A stretch of 64,000 bases of DNA, taken from NCBI RefSeq assembly GCF_002797495.1, contig NZ_PGEZ01000001.1, positions 930,001-994,000 on the forward strand. Direction: 5' to 3'. Both the position numbers and the translations under genes were made by a program. The notes beneath the pieces were generated by a model that worked only from the letters and a program-made list of their open reading frames with translations, ran no database searches and was not told where the DNA came from. This document shows positions 58,114 to 64,000 of this stretch, piece by piece (position 1 is the first letter of the stretch; every line of letters starts with the position of its first letter). This DNA comes from Mumia flava (GTDB taxonomy: Bacteria; Actinomycetota; Actinomycetes; Propionibacteriales; Nocardioidaceae).

Positions 58114-58121
58114 AAGGCGCG

Positions 58122-58138
58122 AGACTAGCGCGTACGGT
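58122..58138. promoter_or_regulatory. Divergent -10 boxes of the NUDIX and PCD genes
   Basis: Minus strand TAGTCT (58127-58122), 8 nt before GTG 58113; plus strand TACGGT (58133-58138), 6 nt before ATG 58145. The two boxes are 5 bp apart. Confidence 0.6.
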
Positions 58139-58144
58139 GGCGAC

Positions 58145-58456
58145 ATGACTGCTGCCGACGACCTTCTGTCGGAGTCCGAGATCTCCGACGGCCTGGCCTC
58201 GCTGCCTGGATGGATCCGCGAGGGCGACACCCTGATGCGTTCCGTGCGGGCCTCGTCCTTCCTCGGCGGGATCGACCTCGTGAACGCCGTCGCGCGCGCC
58301 GCCGAGGACGCGAACCACCACCCCGACATCACGATCCGCTGGCGCGAGCTCACGTTCGCCCTGAGCACGCACTCGGCCGGTGGGCTGACCGCGAAGGATC
58401 TGGCGATGGCGTCGCGGATCGACCGGATCGTCGAGGCCGGCGAGTCGACCGACTGA
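58145..58456 (+). CDS. phhB: Pterin-4a-carbinolamine dehydratase
   Basis: A 103-residue PCD/DCoH protein. The active-site pattern is EDANHHPDITIRW (family H-H-P...W), and the C-terminal LTAKDLAMASRID is characteristic. It dehydrates 4a-hydroxytetrahydropterin; no aromatic-amino-acid hydroxylase is nearby, so it may serve molybdopterin enzymes or an orphan role. Leaderless ATG 58145. Confidence 0.9.
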   Translation: MTAADDLLSESEISDGLASLPGWIREGDTLMRSVRASSFLGGIDLVNAVARAAEDANHHPDITIRWRELTFALSTHSAGGLTAKDLAMASRIDRIVEAGESTD

Positions 58457-58458
58457 CG

Positions 58459-58480
58459 CTCGGGCCGTCAGCGGCCCGAG
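58459..58480 (+). terminator. Hairpin terminator after the PCD gene
   Basis: Perfect 9-bp stem (58459-58467 with 58472-58480) and a 4-nt loop, 2 nt after the stop. Confidence 0.75.
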
Positions 58481-58498
58481 GCGTGGGACCCTGGGGCC

Positions 58499-59761
58499 GT
58501 GTCGCACTCCGCAGAGCCGCCCGGTCCCGGGACCGCGCCCCTCGGCCACCATCACGCTCCCCCCGACCGTGGACGCCGGGGCCTCGCGCAGGTCCTCGCC
58601 GCCGTGATCGCGCTCCTCGCCGTCGGGCTCGGCGTCGCGGTGTGGATGCTGTGGCCGGACTCCGACCAGGTCGCCAGCGCCCAGAACCCGTACGGCCAGC
58701 CGGGGGTCAGCATCGTCGACGCCACGGTCACGGGCGTGGACCCGCTCGAGTGCGGAGCCGGCGGCGTCGGCCCCGACGGGCTCCCCGCGGTCGAGGGGTC
58801 GTGCGGGCAGGTGCGGTTCCAGACCGACGACGGCGAGTCGGCCGAGCTGACCGTCCAGCCCGCGCTCTACAACAACGGCATCGAGGTCGGCGACGAGATC
58901 CAGGTCATCCGGATCGCCCCGGACGGCGCCGATGCGACGTTCGAGTTCCTCGACTTCCAGCGCGGATCGCAGCTGGTGTGGCTCGGGCTGGCCTGCGCGG
59001 TCGTGATCATCGCCGTCGCTCGCTGGCGGGGGCTGTTCGCCCTGGCCGGGGTCGCGGCGACGATCGGGGCTCTGGTGGTGTTCGTGCTGCCCGCGCTGCT
59101 CGCCGGTGAGAACGCGTTGGCGGTCGCCGTCGTCGGCTCGAGCGCGATCATGCTCGTGGTCCTCTACCTGGTGCACGGCATCTCGATCCGGACGACGTCG
59201 GCCCTGCTCGGCACCCTCGCCGGCATCGCGATGACGGCCGTCCTGGGCAGCCTCACCACCGGCTGGACCCACCTGACCGGCCTCGCGTCGGAGGACGACC
59301 AGGTGCTGATGGCGGTGGCGGGCCAGGTGAGTCTGTCGGGCGTGGTGACGGCATCGATGGTCATCGCCGGGCTCGGCGTGCTCAACGACGTCACCGTGAC
59401 GCAGGCGAGCGCGGTCTGGGAGCTCCGAGCGGCCCAGCCGACGCAGTCACGGACCGGTGTGTTCGTCTCGGCGATGCGGATCGGTCGCGACCACATCGCC
59501 TCGAGCGTCTACACACTGGTCTTCGCCTACGCCGGCACCGCCATGACCGTGCTGCTCCTGATCGTCGCCTACCAGCGCGGGCTCGGCGAGATCGCGTCCA
59601 CCGAGCAGGTCGGCGCCGAGATCGCGAGGACGCTCGTCGGGCTGATCGGTCTCGTCCTCGCGGTTCCCATCACGACTGCGATCGCCACCGCCCTCGCGCC
59701 GGCGCCGGACCGTCCAGCACATGCGACCCCGGCGGAGTGGACCGAGGTCGAGCAGACCTGA
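58499..59761 (+). CDS. YibE/F-like membrane protein
   Basis: A 420-residue protein: a short cytoplasmic start, one helix (about 30-50), an extracytoplasmic domain (about 60-145, VDATVTGVDPLECGAGG) and seven or eight helices, the YibE/F family layout (DDQVLMAVAGQVSLSGVVTASM, LGVLNDVTVTQASAVWELR). The function is unknown; related Firmicute proteins are linked to export or competence. GTG 58499 follows GACCCT by 6 nt, a weak leaderless match. Separated from PCD by a terminator. Confidence 0.85.
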   Translation: MSHSAEPPGPGTAPLGHHHAPPDRGRRGLAQVLAAVIALLAVGLGVAVWMLWPDSDQVASAQNPYGQPGVSIVDATVTGVDPLECGAGGVGPDGLPAVEGSCGQVRFQTDDGESAELTVQPALYNNGIEVGDEIQVIRIAPDGADATFEFLDFQRGSQLVWLGLACAVVIIAVARWRGLFALAGVAATIGALVVFVLPALLAGENALAVAVVGSSAIMLVVLYLVHGISIRTTSALLGTLAGIAMTAVLGSLTTGWTHLTGLASEDDQVLMAVAGQVSLSGVVTASMVIAGLGVLNDVTVTQASAVWELRAAQPTQSRTGVFVSAMRIGRDHIASSVYTLVFAYAGTAMTVLLLIVAYQRGLGEIASTEQVGAEIARTLVGLIGLVLAVPITTAIATALAPAPDRPAHATPAEWTEVEQT

Positions 59762-59763
59762 GT

Positions 59764-59778
59764 CGGACCGTGGGTCCG
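59764..59778. terminator. Short hairpin between convergent YibE/F and nagA genes
   Basis: 6-bp stem (59764-59769 with 59773-59778), 3-nt loop, 2 nt after the YibE/F stop. Weak. Confidence 0.35.
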
Positions 59779-59802
59779 TCCGGAGCTTCGACCGCCGACC
59801 GC

Positions 59803-60951
59803 TCAGACGACGGCATCCCCCTCGCGGACCACGCCGACGGGCCGCAGGTCGTCGCCGAGCGCGACGAAGGACGCCGCCGCCCCGACCTCGAGCACGCCCC
59901 CGGGCAGGCCGAGCGCCGACGCCGGCGCGAGGGACGCCGCCGCGCTCGCAGCGGCCGGATCCAGACCCAGGTCGAGCACGGCACGCCGTACCGCCCGGTC
60001 CATCGTGAGAGTGGACCCCGCGATCGCACCGGAGCCGGTCAGGCGCGCGACCCCGTCGCGGACCTCGACGTCGAGGCCGCCCAGGTCGTACTGCCCGTCG
60101 GAGGCGCCCGCAGCGGCCATCGCGTCGGTCACCAGCGCGGCGGACCGGCCGGCGTCGACGAGCAGCCTCCGGGCCCACGCGTCGTGCAGGTGGACGCCGT
60201 CGAGGATCACCTCGAGGAACGCGGCGGAGTCGAGCGCCGCGACGACCGGCCCGGGGGCGCGGTGGTGCACGGGCCGCATCGCGTTGGAGGCGTGGGTCAG
60301 GATCGTCGCGCCCGCGTCGAACGCTGCACGGGCCCCCGCGTAGTCGGTGTCGGTGTGACCGACCGCGACCCGGACACCGGCCTCGGTCAGCAGCCCGATC
60401 GCCTCGGTCGCCCCGTCGAGCTCGGGCGCCAGGGTCACCATCCGCAGGTGCCCGTCGCCTGCCTCCACGAGCCGCTCGACGCTCTCGCGGGTCGGTGCGA
60501 CGAGCGCTTCGGGGTCGTGAGCGCCGCGGTGCTGCGGCGACAGGAACGGACCCTCGAGATGGATCCCGACCACAGGGCCGAGCCCGGAGGCGATCGCCGC
60601 GGCGAGGTCCCGGACCTGCTCGACGATCACGTCGACCGGCGCGGAGACCAGGCTCGCGAGCATCGCGGTGGTGCCGGACCGTCCGTGGGTGGCCGCCGCC
60701 CGCTCCGCGGCAGCACGGCCGCCGTCGAACGACGCACCGCCTCCGCCGTGGCAGTGCAGGTCGACGAACCCGGGGAGCAGCCACGCCGGCGCGCTCGGAT
60801 CGCGGTCTCCCTGCTCCACGCTGGAGACGACGCCGTCGGCGTAGGTGACCGCGACGTCCTCGACCACCTGCCCGTCGACCACGGCACGCCGGGCGGCGAC
60901 CCGTCCGCTCCGACGACCGTCACGGCGCTGACCCACGCTGAGCACTCCCAC
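59803..60951 (-). CDS. nagA: N-acetylglucosamine-6-phosphate deacetylase
   Basis: A 382-residue amidohydrolase. The metal motif is FVDLHCHGGGG, followed by HLEGPFLSPQHRGAH, VGHTDTDY, HASNAMRPVHHR and the catalytic VTDAMAAAG. It converts GlcNAc-6-P to GlcN-6-P and acetate in amino-sugar salvage. No nagB or PTS gene is beside it. GTG 60951 is 6 nt after TACGCT (leaderless); longer in-frame sequence upstream is rejected because the family starts here. Confidence 0.9.
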   Translation of the reverse strand: MGVLSVGQRRDGRRSGRVAARRAVVDGQVVEDVAVTYADGVVSSVEQGDRDPSAPAWLLPGFVDLHCHGGGGASFDGGRAAAERAAATHGRSGTTAMLASLVSAPVDVIVEQVRDLAAAIASGLGPVVGIHLEGPFLSPQHRGAHDPEALVAPTRESVERLVEAGDGHLRMVTLAPELDGATEAIGLLTEAGVRVAVGHTDTDYAGARAAFDAGATILTHASNAMRPVHHRAPGPVVAALDSAAFLEVILDGVHLHDAWARRLLVDAGRSAALVTDAMAAAGASDGQYDLGGLDVEVRDGVARLTGSGAIAGSTLTMDRAVRRAVLDLGLDPAAASAAASLAPASALGLPGGVLEVGAAASFVALGDDLRPVGVVREGDAVV

Positions 60952-60957
60952 CCCGCC

Positions 60958-60963
60958 AGCGTA
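60958..60963 (-). promoter_or_regulatory. -10 box of nagA (leaderless)
   Basis: TACGCT, 6-nt spacer, GTG at 60951. Confidence 0.65.
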
Positions 60964-61000
60964 GTGAGGCTGCCCGACCGGCCAGTGGGAGCATGGGGGC

Positions 61001-61354
61001 ATGAGCATCATCAAGATCAACGCCATCACGGTGCCGGCCGACTCCGGCGACGAGCTGGCCCACCGGTTCGCGGCCCGCGCAGGTGCGGTCGACGGGGTCG
61101 ACGGCTTCGAGGGCTTCGAGCTGCTGAAGCCGACCGACGAGCGGACCACCTGGCTCGTCGTCACCCGGTGGCGCGACGAGGAGGCGTTCGAGGCCTGGCG
61201 CACGTCGCCGGAGTTCGGTCACGGCCACCGTCAGGCCGGGGGCGGCACGTCGGGCGGTGAGGCCCACGGCGGCGCACACGGCTCGGAGCAGCGCCCGGTC
61301 TCCACGCACGCGGAGCTGTGGTCGTACGAGGTGGCGGGCGGCACCGGCGCCTGA
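61001..61354 (+). CDS. Antibiotic-biosynthesis-monooxygenase-domain protein (heme-degrading MhuD/IsdG-like)
   Basis: A 117-residue ferredoxin-like barrel protein. INAITVPADSGDELAHRFA, FEGFELLKPTDE and WLVVTRWRDEEAFEAW match the ABM/HmoA-type pattern of heme-degrading monooxygenases of actinobacteria (Rv3592/MhuD group). A Gly/His-rich insert (residues about 70-97, GHGHRQAGGGTSGGEAHGGAH) interrupts the last strands and could bind metal or heme. The heme role is inferred. Possible leaderless box GAGCAT at 60989-60994. Confidence 0.78.
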   Translation: MSIIKINAITVPADSGDELAHRFAARAGAVDGVDGFEGFELLKPTDERTTWLVVTRWRDEEAFEAWRTSPEFGHGHRQAGGGTSGGEAHGGAHGSEQRPVSTHAELWSYEVAGGTGA

Positions 61355-61355
61355 C

Positions 61356-61374
61356 GGCGCCGCGACGCGGCGTC
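61356..61374. terminator. Short hairpin between the ABM gene and the convergent ABC permease gene
   Basis: About 8-bp GC stem around a GAC loop (core CGCCGC-gac-GCGGCG), directly after the ABM stop. Weak evidence. Confidence 0.4.
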
Positions 61375-61387
61375 CGCCGCCGCGGTC

Positions 61388-62935
61388 TCACCCCTGCGCG
61401 ACCAGACGCTGGAGGATGTCCGGCCCGCGTCGGTCGAGGTGGGCGCCGCTGGTGCGGAGGGCCTGGCGGAGGACGAGGGCGCCGACGGACACTCCCACGA
61501 CGAGGGTCGCGAGGCCGGCCGCGGCCGACCCGCTCGCCCATGCGAGCAGGAAGAGCGCGACCGCCGGGAGCGAGAGCGCGAACGACGCCGCGAAGCCGAT
61601 CATCTGACCCACGATCACCCCCGATCCGCCGCCGGACGGGGTCGCGAACATGCTCTGCCCGGGAAGCGGGACCGGGTAGAGGTAGCGCACCGCCATCACG
61701 GTCGAGGTCCCGAGGGTCACGAGCATCACCCCGAGGTCGAGCCCGAGCACCGCGACCAGCAGGTCCCAGCGGCCGCTGACCGCGACCGAGGCGAGCGTGA
61801 ACGCCAGCACGACGGGCGCCGCCAGCAGGCTCGCGGAGACGACACGCCCCGTGCGGTCGGCCTGGCCGGCGAGGCCGGAGGCGACGTGCAGCCACCAGGC
61901 CGTGCTGTCGTAGGCCAGGTCGGCCGAGATCGCGAAGGCGAGCGCGAACGCCACCACCGGCCCGACCGCGAGCAGCGCGTCGTTGTCGTGGAGCCCTCCG
62001 CCGAGCACGAGGAACGGGATCGGGAGGAACGGGATGTACAGCAGCGACCCCGCGTAGCGCGGGTCGCGCTGCCAGTACGTCAAGCAGCGCGCGGCGACGA
62101 CACCGACCGGCGAGGAGGGCAGCCGGTCGAACCAGCCGTAGCCGTGTGTCCGGGTCGCGGCTGTCCGGGCGGGCGGGCTGACGAGTGCCCGCTCCATCGC
62201 CGACGCCCACACCCGCAGGCCGACGAGGAGCGTGACGACGCAGATCGCCGTACGGCCGAGCAGGCTCCACCACAACCCTTCAGCGACGTCGGCACCGAGC
62301 GCCCAGGGCGCCCCCGCCGGCGTCCAGGCGACGACGCCGGCCGTGCTCTCGAGCAAGCTACCGCTCACCCCCCGGTCGAGGATCGGGCTGATCAGCGGAA
62401 GGAGCGCGAGGGGCAGCACGACCAGCGCCGTGACGACCTCACGGAACCGCCGGCGCTCACTGAGCGGCGCCAGGACCGCGACGACGGCCCGGGCCCCGAC
62501 GACGCACAGCGCGAGCCCGAGCACACCGCCGACGAGGCCGACGAGCGCGGCGAGCGGCTCGTCCCACCACACCAGGGCACTCGCCAGCGCTGACGCCGCC
62601 GTGGTGGCTCCGGGGACGCCGACCAGGGTCGCGAGCGCCAGGCCGACCACGAGCGAGCGCGGGTCCAGACCCAGCGGCTGAAAGCGACGAGCATCGAGAG
62701 TCGAGTCCAGTCCCTGAGCGACCACCGGGATGATCCACCAGCCGAGCACCGCGGGCGCCCCGATCAGGACCAGGCCGGTCCGCGCCGCACCCGGGTCGGC
62801 GAACGAGGCCGCGACCGCGCCGGCGACCACGAGGACCACGATCCCGAGGGCCCACAGCGCGAACAGTGCGAACCCGACGACCTGCCACGGGGAGCGACGC
62901 CAACCATTGACCAGCAGCGTCAGCTTCAGCCTCAC
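61388..62935 (-). CDS. ABC transporter permease
   Basis: A 515-residue membrane protein with about 12 predicted helices and no clear family name beyond ABC-2-like exporter permease. GTG 62935 overlaps the stop of the ATPase gene (GTGA), so the two subunits are made together. Longer in-frame sequence upstream is Arg-rich and antisense-like. It probably forms an exporter with the ATPase encoded just upstream; the substrate is unknown. Confidence 0.83.
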   Translation of the reverse strand: MRLKLTLLVNGWRRSPWQVVGFALFALWALGIVVLVVAGAVAASFADPGAARTGLVLIGAPAVLGWWIIPVVAQGLDSTLDARRFQPLGLDPRSLVVGLALATLVGVPGATTAASALASALVWWDEPLAALVGLVGGVLGLALCVVGARAVVAVLAPLSERRRFREVVTALVVLPLALLPLISPILDRGVSGSLLESTAGVVAWTPAGAPWALGADVAEGLWWSLLGRTAICVVTLLVGLRVWASAMERALVSPPARTAATRTHGYGWFDRLPSSPVGVVAARCLTYWQRDPRYAGSLLYIPFLPIPFLVLGGGLHDNDALLAVGPVVAFALAFAISADLAYDSTAWWLHVASGLAGQADRTGRVVSASLLAAPVVLAFTLASVAVSGRWDLLVAVLGLDLGVMLVTLGTSTVMAVRYLYPVPLPGQSMFATPSGGGSGVIVGQMIGFAASFALSLPAVALFLLAWASGSAAAGLATLVVGVSVGALVLRQALRTSGAHLDRRGPDILQRLVAQG

Positions 62936-63741
62936 GAGGACTGCAGCCACGCCAGGTCCTCGGTCGTGGTGGCGCCGCCGACGAGGTCGACGAACCGCTC
63001 CTCCAGGCTGCCCTCGCCGCGCACCGCGTCGATCGTGCCAGCGGCGACGACGACACCCCGGGCAACCACGGCGACGTGGTCGCACATCCGCTCGACGAGG
63101 TCCATCACGTGCGACGACACGACGACCGTGCCGCCGGTCTCGACGAATCGGGTGAGGAGGCCCCGGATGCCCGCGGCGCTGACCGGGTCGACGGACTCGA
63201 ACGGCTCGTCGAGGACCAGGACCCGTGGCGCGTGCACGAGGGCGGAGGCCAGCGCGACCTTCTTGGTCATGCCGGCGGAGTAGTCGACCACGAGCTGGTC
63301 GGCCGCCTCGGCGAGTCCGAGTGCGCCGAGCAGGTCGTCGGTGCGGCTGCGCGCCGTCGCGCGGTCGAGACCGCGGAGCTCACCGGCGTAGGCGATCAGC
63401 TGCGCGCCGGTGAGCCGGTCGAACAGGCGCATCCCGTCCGGGAGGACGCCGATCTGCGGCTTGGCCCGTCGCGGGTCGGACCACACGTCGACGCCGTGCA
63501 CGGTGACGGTCCCGCGGTCGGGGCGGAGCAGACCGGTCGCCATCGACAGCATCGTCGTCTTGCCGGCGCCGTTCGGCCCGACCACGCCGTAGAACGACCC
63601 GGCGGGGACGTCGAGGCTCACCTGGGCCACGGCGAGGGTGCTGCCGAACGACCTGGTCAGGCCGCGCAACGACAGGGCTGCGGAGGGGTCGGGGACGGCT
63701 GCGTGGTCGTCCGGTTCGGTCACGACGTCGCGAGCGGGCAC
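62932..63741 (-). CDS. ABC transporter ATP-binding protein
   Basis: A 269-residue ATPase. Walker A is GPNGAGKTT, Walker B is VLVLDEPFESVDP, and the H-loop is SSHVMD. The signature motif is degenerate (YSAGMTKKVALA instead of LSGGQ), as in many ABC-2 exporter ATPases. The first 25 residues are an extra acidic tail. GTG 63741 has AAGGAG upstream. Operon with the permease. Confidence 0.9.
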   Translation of the reverse strand: MPARDVVTEPDDHAAVPDPSAALSLRGLTRSFGSTLAVAQVSLDVPAGSFYGVVGPNGAGKTTMLSMATGLLRPDRGTVTVHGVDVWSDPRRAKPQIGVLPDGMRLFDRLTGAQLIAYAGELRGLDRATARSRTDDLLGALGLAEAADQLVVDYSAGMTKKVALASALVHAPRVLVLDEPFESVDPVSAAGIRGLLTRFVETGGTVVVSSHVMDLVERMCDHVAVVARGVVVAAGTIDAVRGEGSLEERFVDLVGGATTTEDLAWLQSS

Positions 63742-63767
63742 CTCATCTCCTTCGGACGGGAGGTCCC

Positions 63768-63773
63768 ACCGTA
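63768..63773 (-). promoter_or_regulatory. -10 box of the ABC transporter operon
   Basis: TACGGT on the minus strand; predicted leader about 20 nt with AAGGAG. Confidence 0.5.
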
Positions 63774-63836
63774 CGTCGCGCCGGTGTCAGTCCCGAAGGC
63801 CGCCTGCGTCCTCGCTCCGCGGTGGGCGCACCGGCC

Positions 63837-64000
63837 TCAGGAGCGCACCTCGAGCGTGCAGCACTTGATCCCGCCGCCGGCCTTCAGCAGCTCGGAGAGG
63901 TCCAGCGGGACCGGGACGTAGCCGCGCTCCTTGAGCTGGACGTGCAGACCGGGCGCCTGGTCCGTCACGAAGACGTGCAGGCCGTCGGAGACCGCGTTCA
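63837..64000 (-). CDS. Dimethylargininase / amidinotransferase-like protein, C-terminal end
   Basis: Only the last 54 residues are in the window; the gene continues beyond 64000. The end GGGIKCCTLEVRS, preceded by LKERGYVPVPLDLSELLKA, matches the C-terminus of actinobacterial DDAH/arginine-deiminase-fold enzymes, in which this cysteine (in IKCCT) is the catalytic nucleophile. The reaction would be hydrolysis of dimethylarginine or a related guanidino compound. Confidence 0.8.
   Translation of the reverse strand, partial: NAVSDGLHVFVTDQAPGLHVQLKERGYVPVPLDLSELLKAGGGIKCCTLEVRS

Noticed and set aside
61204-61290. Frameshift or insertion in the ABM-domain gene (Gly/His-rich insert)
   Set aside because: The frame is open and the final strand resumes in frame, so I read it as a loop insertion, not an error.

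Overview
The window is about 72% G+C (estimated by eye) and reads as chromosome of a high-GC actinobacterium. Nocardioidales (a Nocardioides, Aeromicrobium or Mumia relative) is the best guess. The reasons are: mycothiol biosynthesis (mshB); an ECF sigma-E / anti-sigma / tatB / mrp block next to dapC, dapD, dapE, tag and DUF3117, which matches the gene order I remember from Mycobacterium tuberculosis H37Rv (about Rv1170 to Rv1232c); very many leaderless genes with a TANNNT -10 box 6-7 nt before the start; and nearly exclusive TGA stops. There are 63 protein genes, the first and last cut by the window edges. I found no rRNA, tRNA, CRISPR array, insertion sequence or prophage.

1-31 kb is mostly accessory metabolism. 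A three-gene cluster (DUF2877, FdrA, DUF1116) matches the E. coli allFGH oxamate carbamoyltransferase set (0-3.2 kb). Next come a PHP phosphoesterase and a PEP-mutase-like lyase, a MarR/drug-efflux pair, a SulP anion transporter, a MaoC hydratase, an alkylsulfatase, a K+/H+ antiporter and small enzymes. ackA-xfp (15.4-19.0 kb) is a phosphoketolase bypass operon. A flippase-like protein, a RecQ helicase with a phosphoribosyltransferase-like tail, an acyl-CoA dehydrogenase with a CoA-ester lyase (ethylmalonyl-CoA pathway type), an EamA transporter and a YdeP-type molybdopterin oxidoreductase follow.

31-55 kb is the conserved block: MgtE-N/CBS + DUF1003, mrp, tatB, anti-sigma factor, sigE, O-methyltransferase, DUF3117, enoyl-CoA hydratase, M14 peptidase, tag, a DivIVA-like protein, TetR, LOG family, dapE, dapD, dapC, fdxA, VanW-type protein and mshB. 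The succinylase-branch lysine/diaminopimelate genes dapC, dapD and dapE all lie here. 55-64 kb has an S9 peptidase, a NUDIX enzyme, PCD, YibE/F, nagA, a heme-monooxygenase-like protein, an ABC exporter and the end of a dimethylargininase-like gene.

The most unusual material is not in the proteins. (1) A family of about 70-110 bp hairpin-forming repeats lies at the 3' ends of genes (3.26-3.50, 23.38-23.68, 38.86-38.97 and 40.18-40.26 kb). Two subfamilies share a 12-mer, and in both the 12-mer sits on a palindrome kept by a compensatory base change. Two copies, in inverted orientation, flank an AbiEi/DUF559-like nuclease gene. (2) Four of the six TAG stop codons in the window are also the first three bases of the -10 box of the next, leaderless gene; the other two form one shared CTAG. 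(3) The divergent leaderless pair VOC/dapD has overlapping -10 boxes in a 23-bp gap. (4) CGTACG is about four-fold commoner than base composition predicts and uses otherwise rare codons. (5) sigE has a textbook autoregulatory ECF promoter, and its anti-sigma factor is fused to an RseB-like sensor domain.
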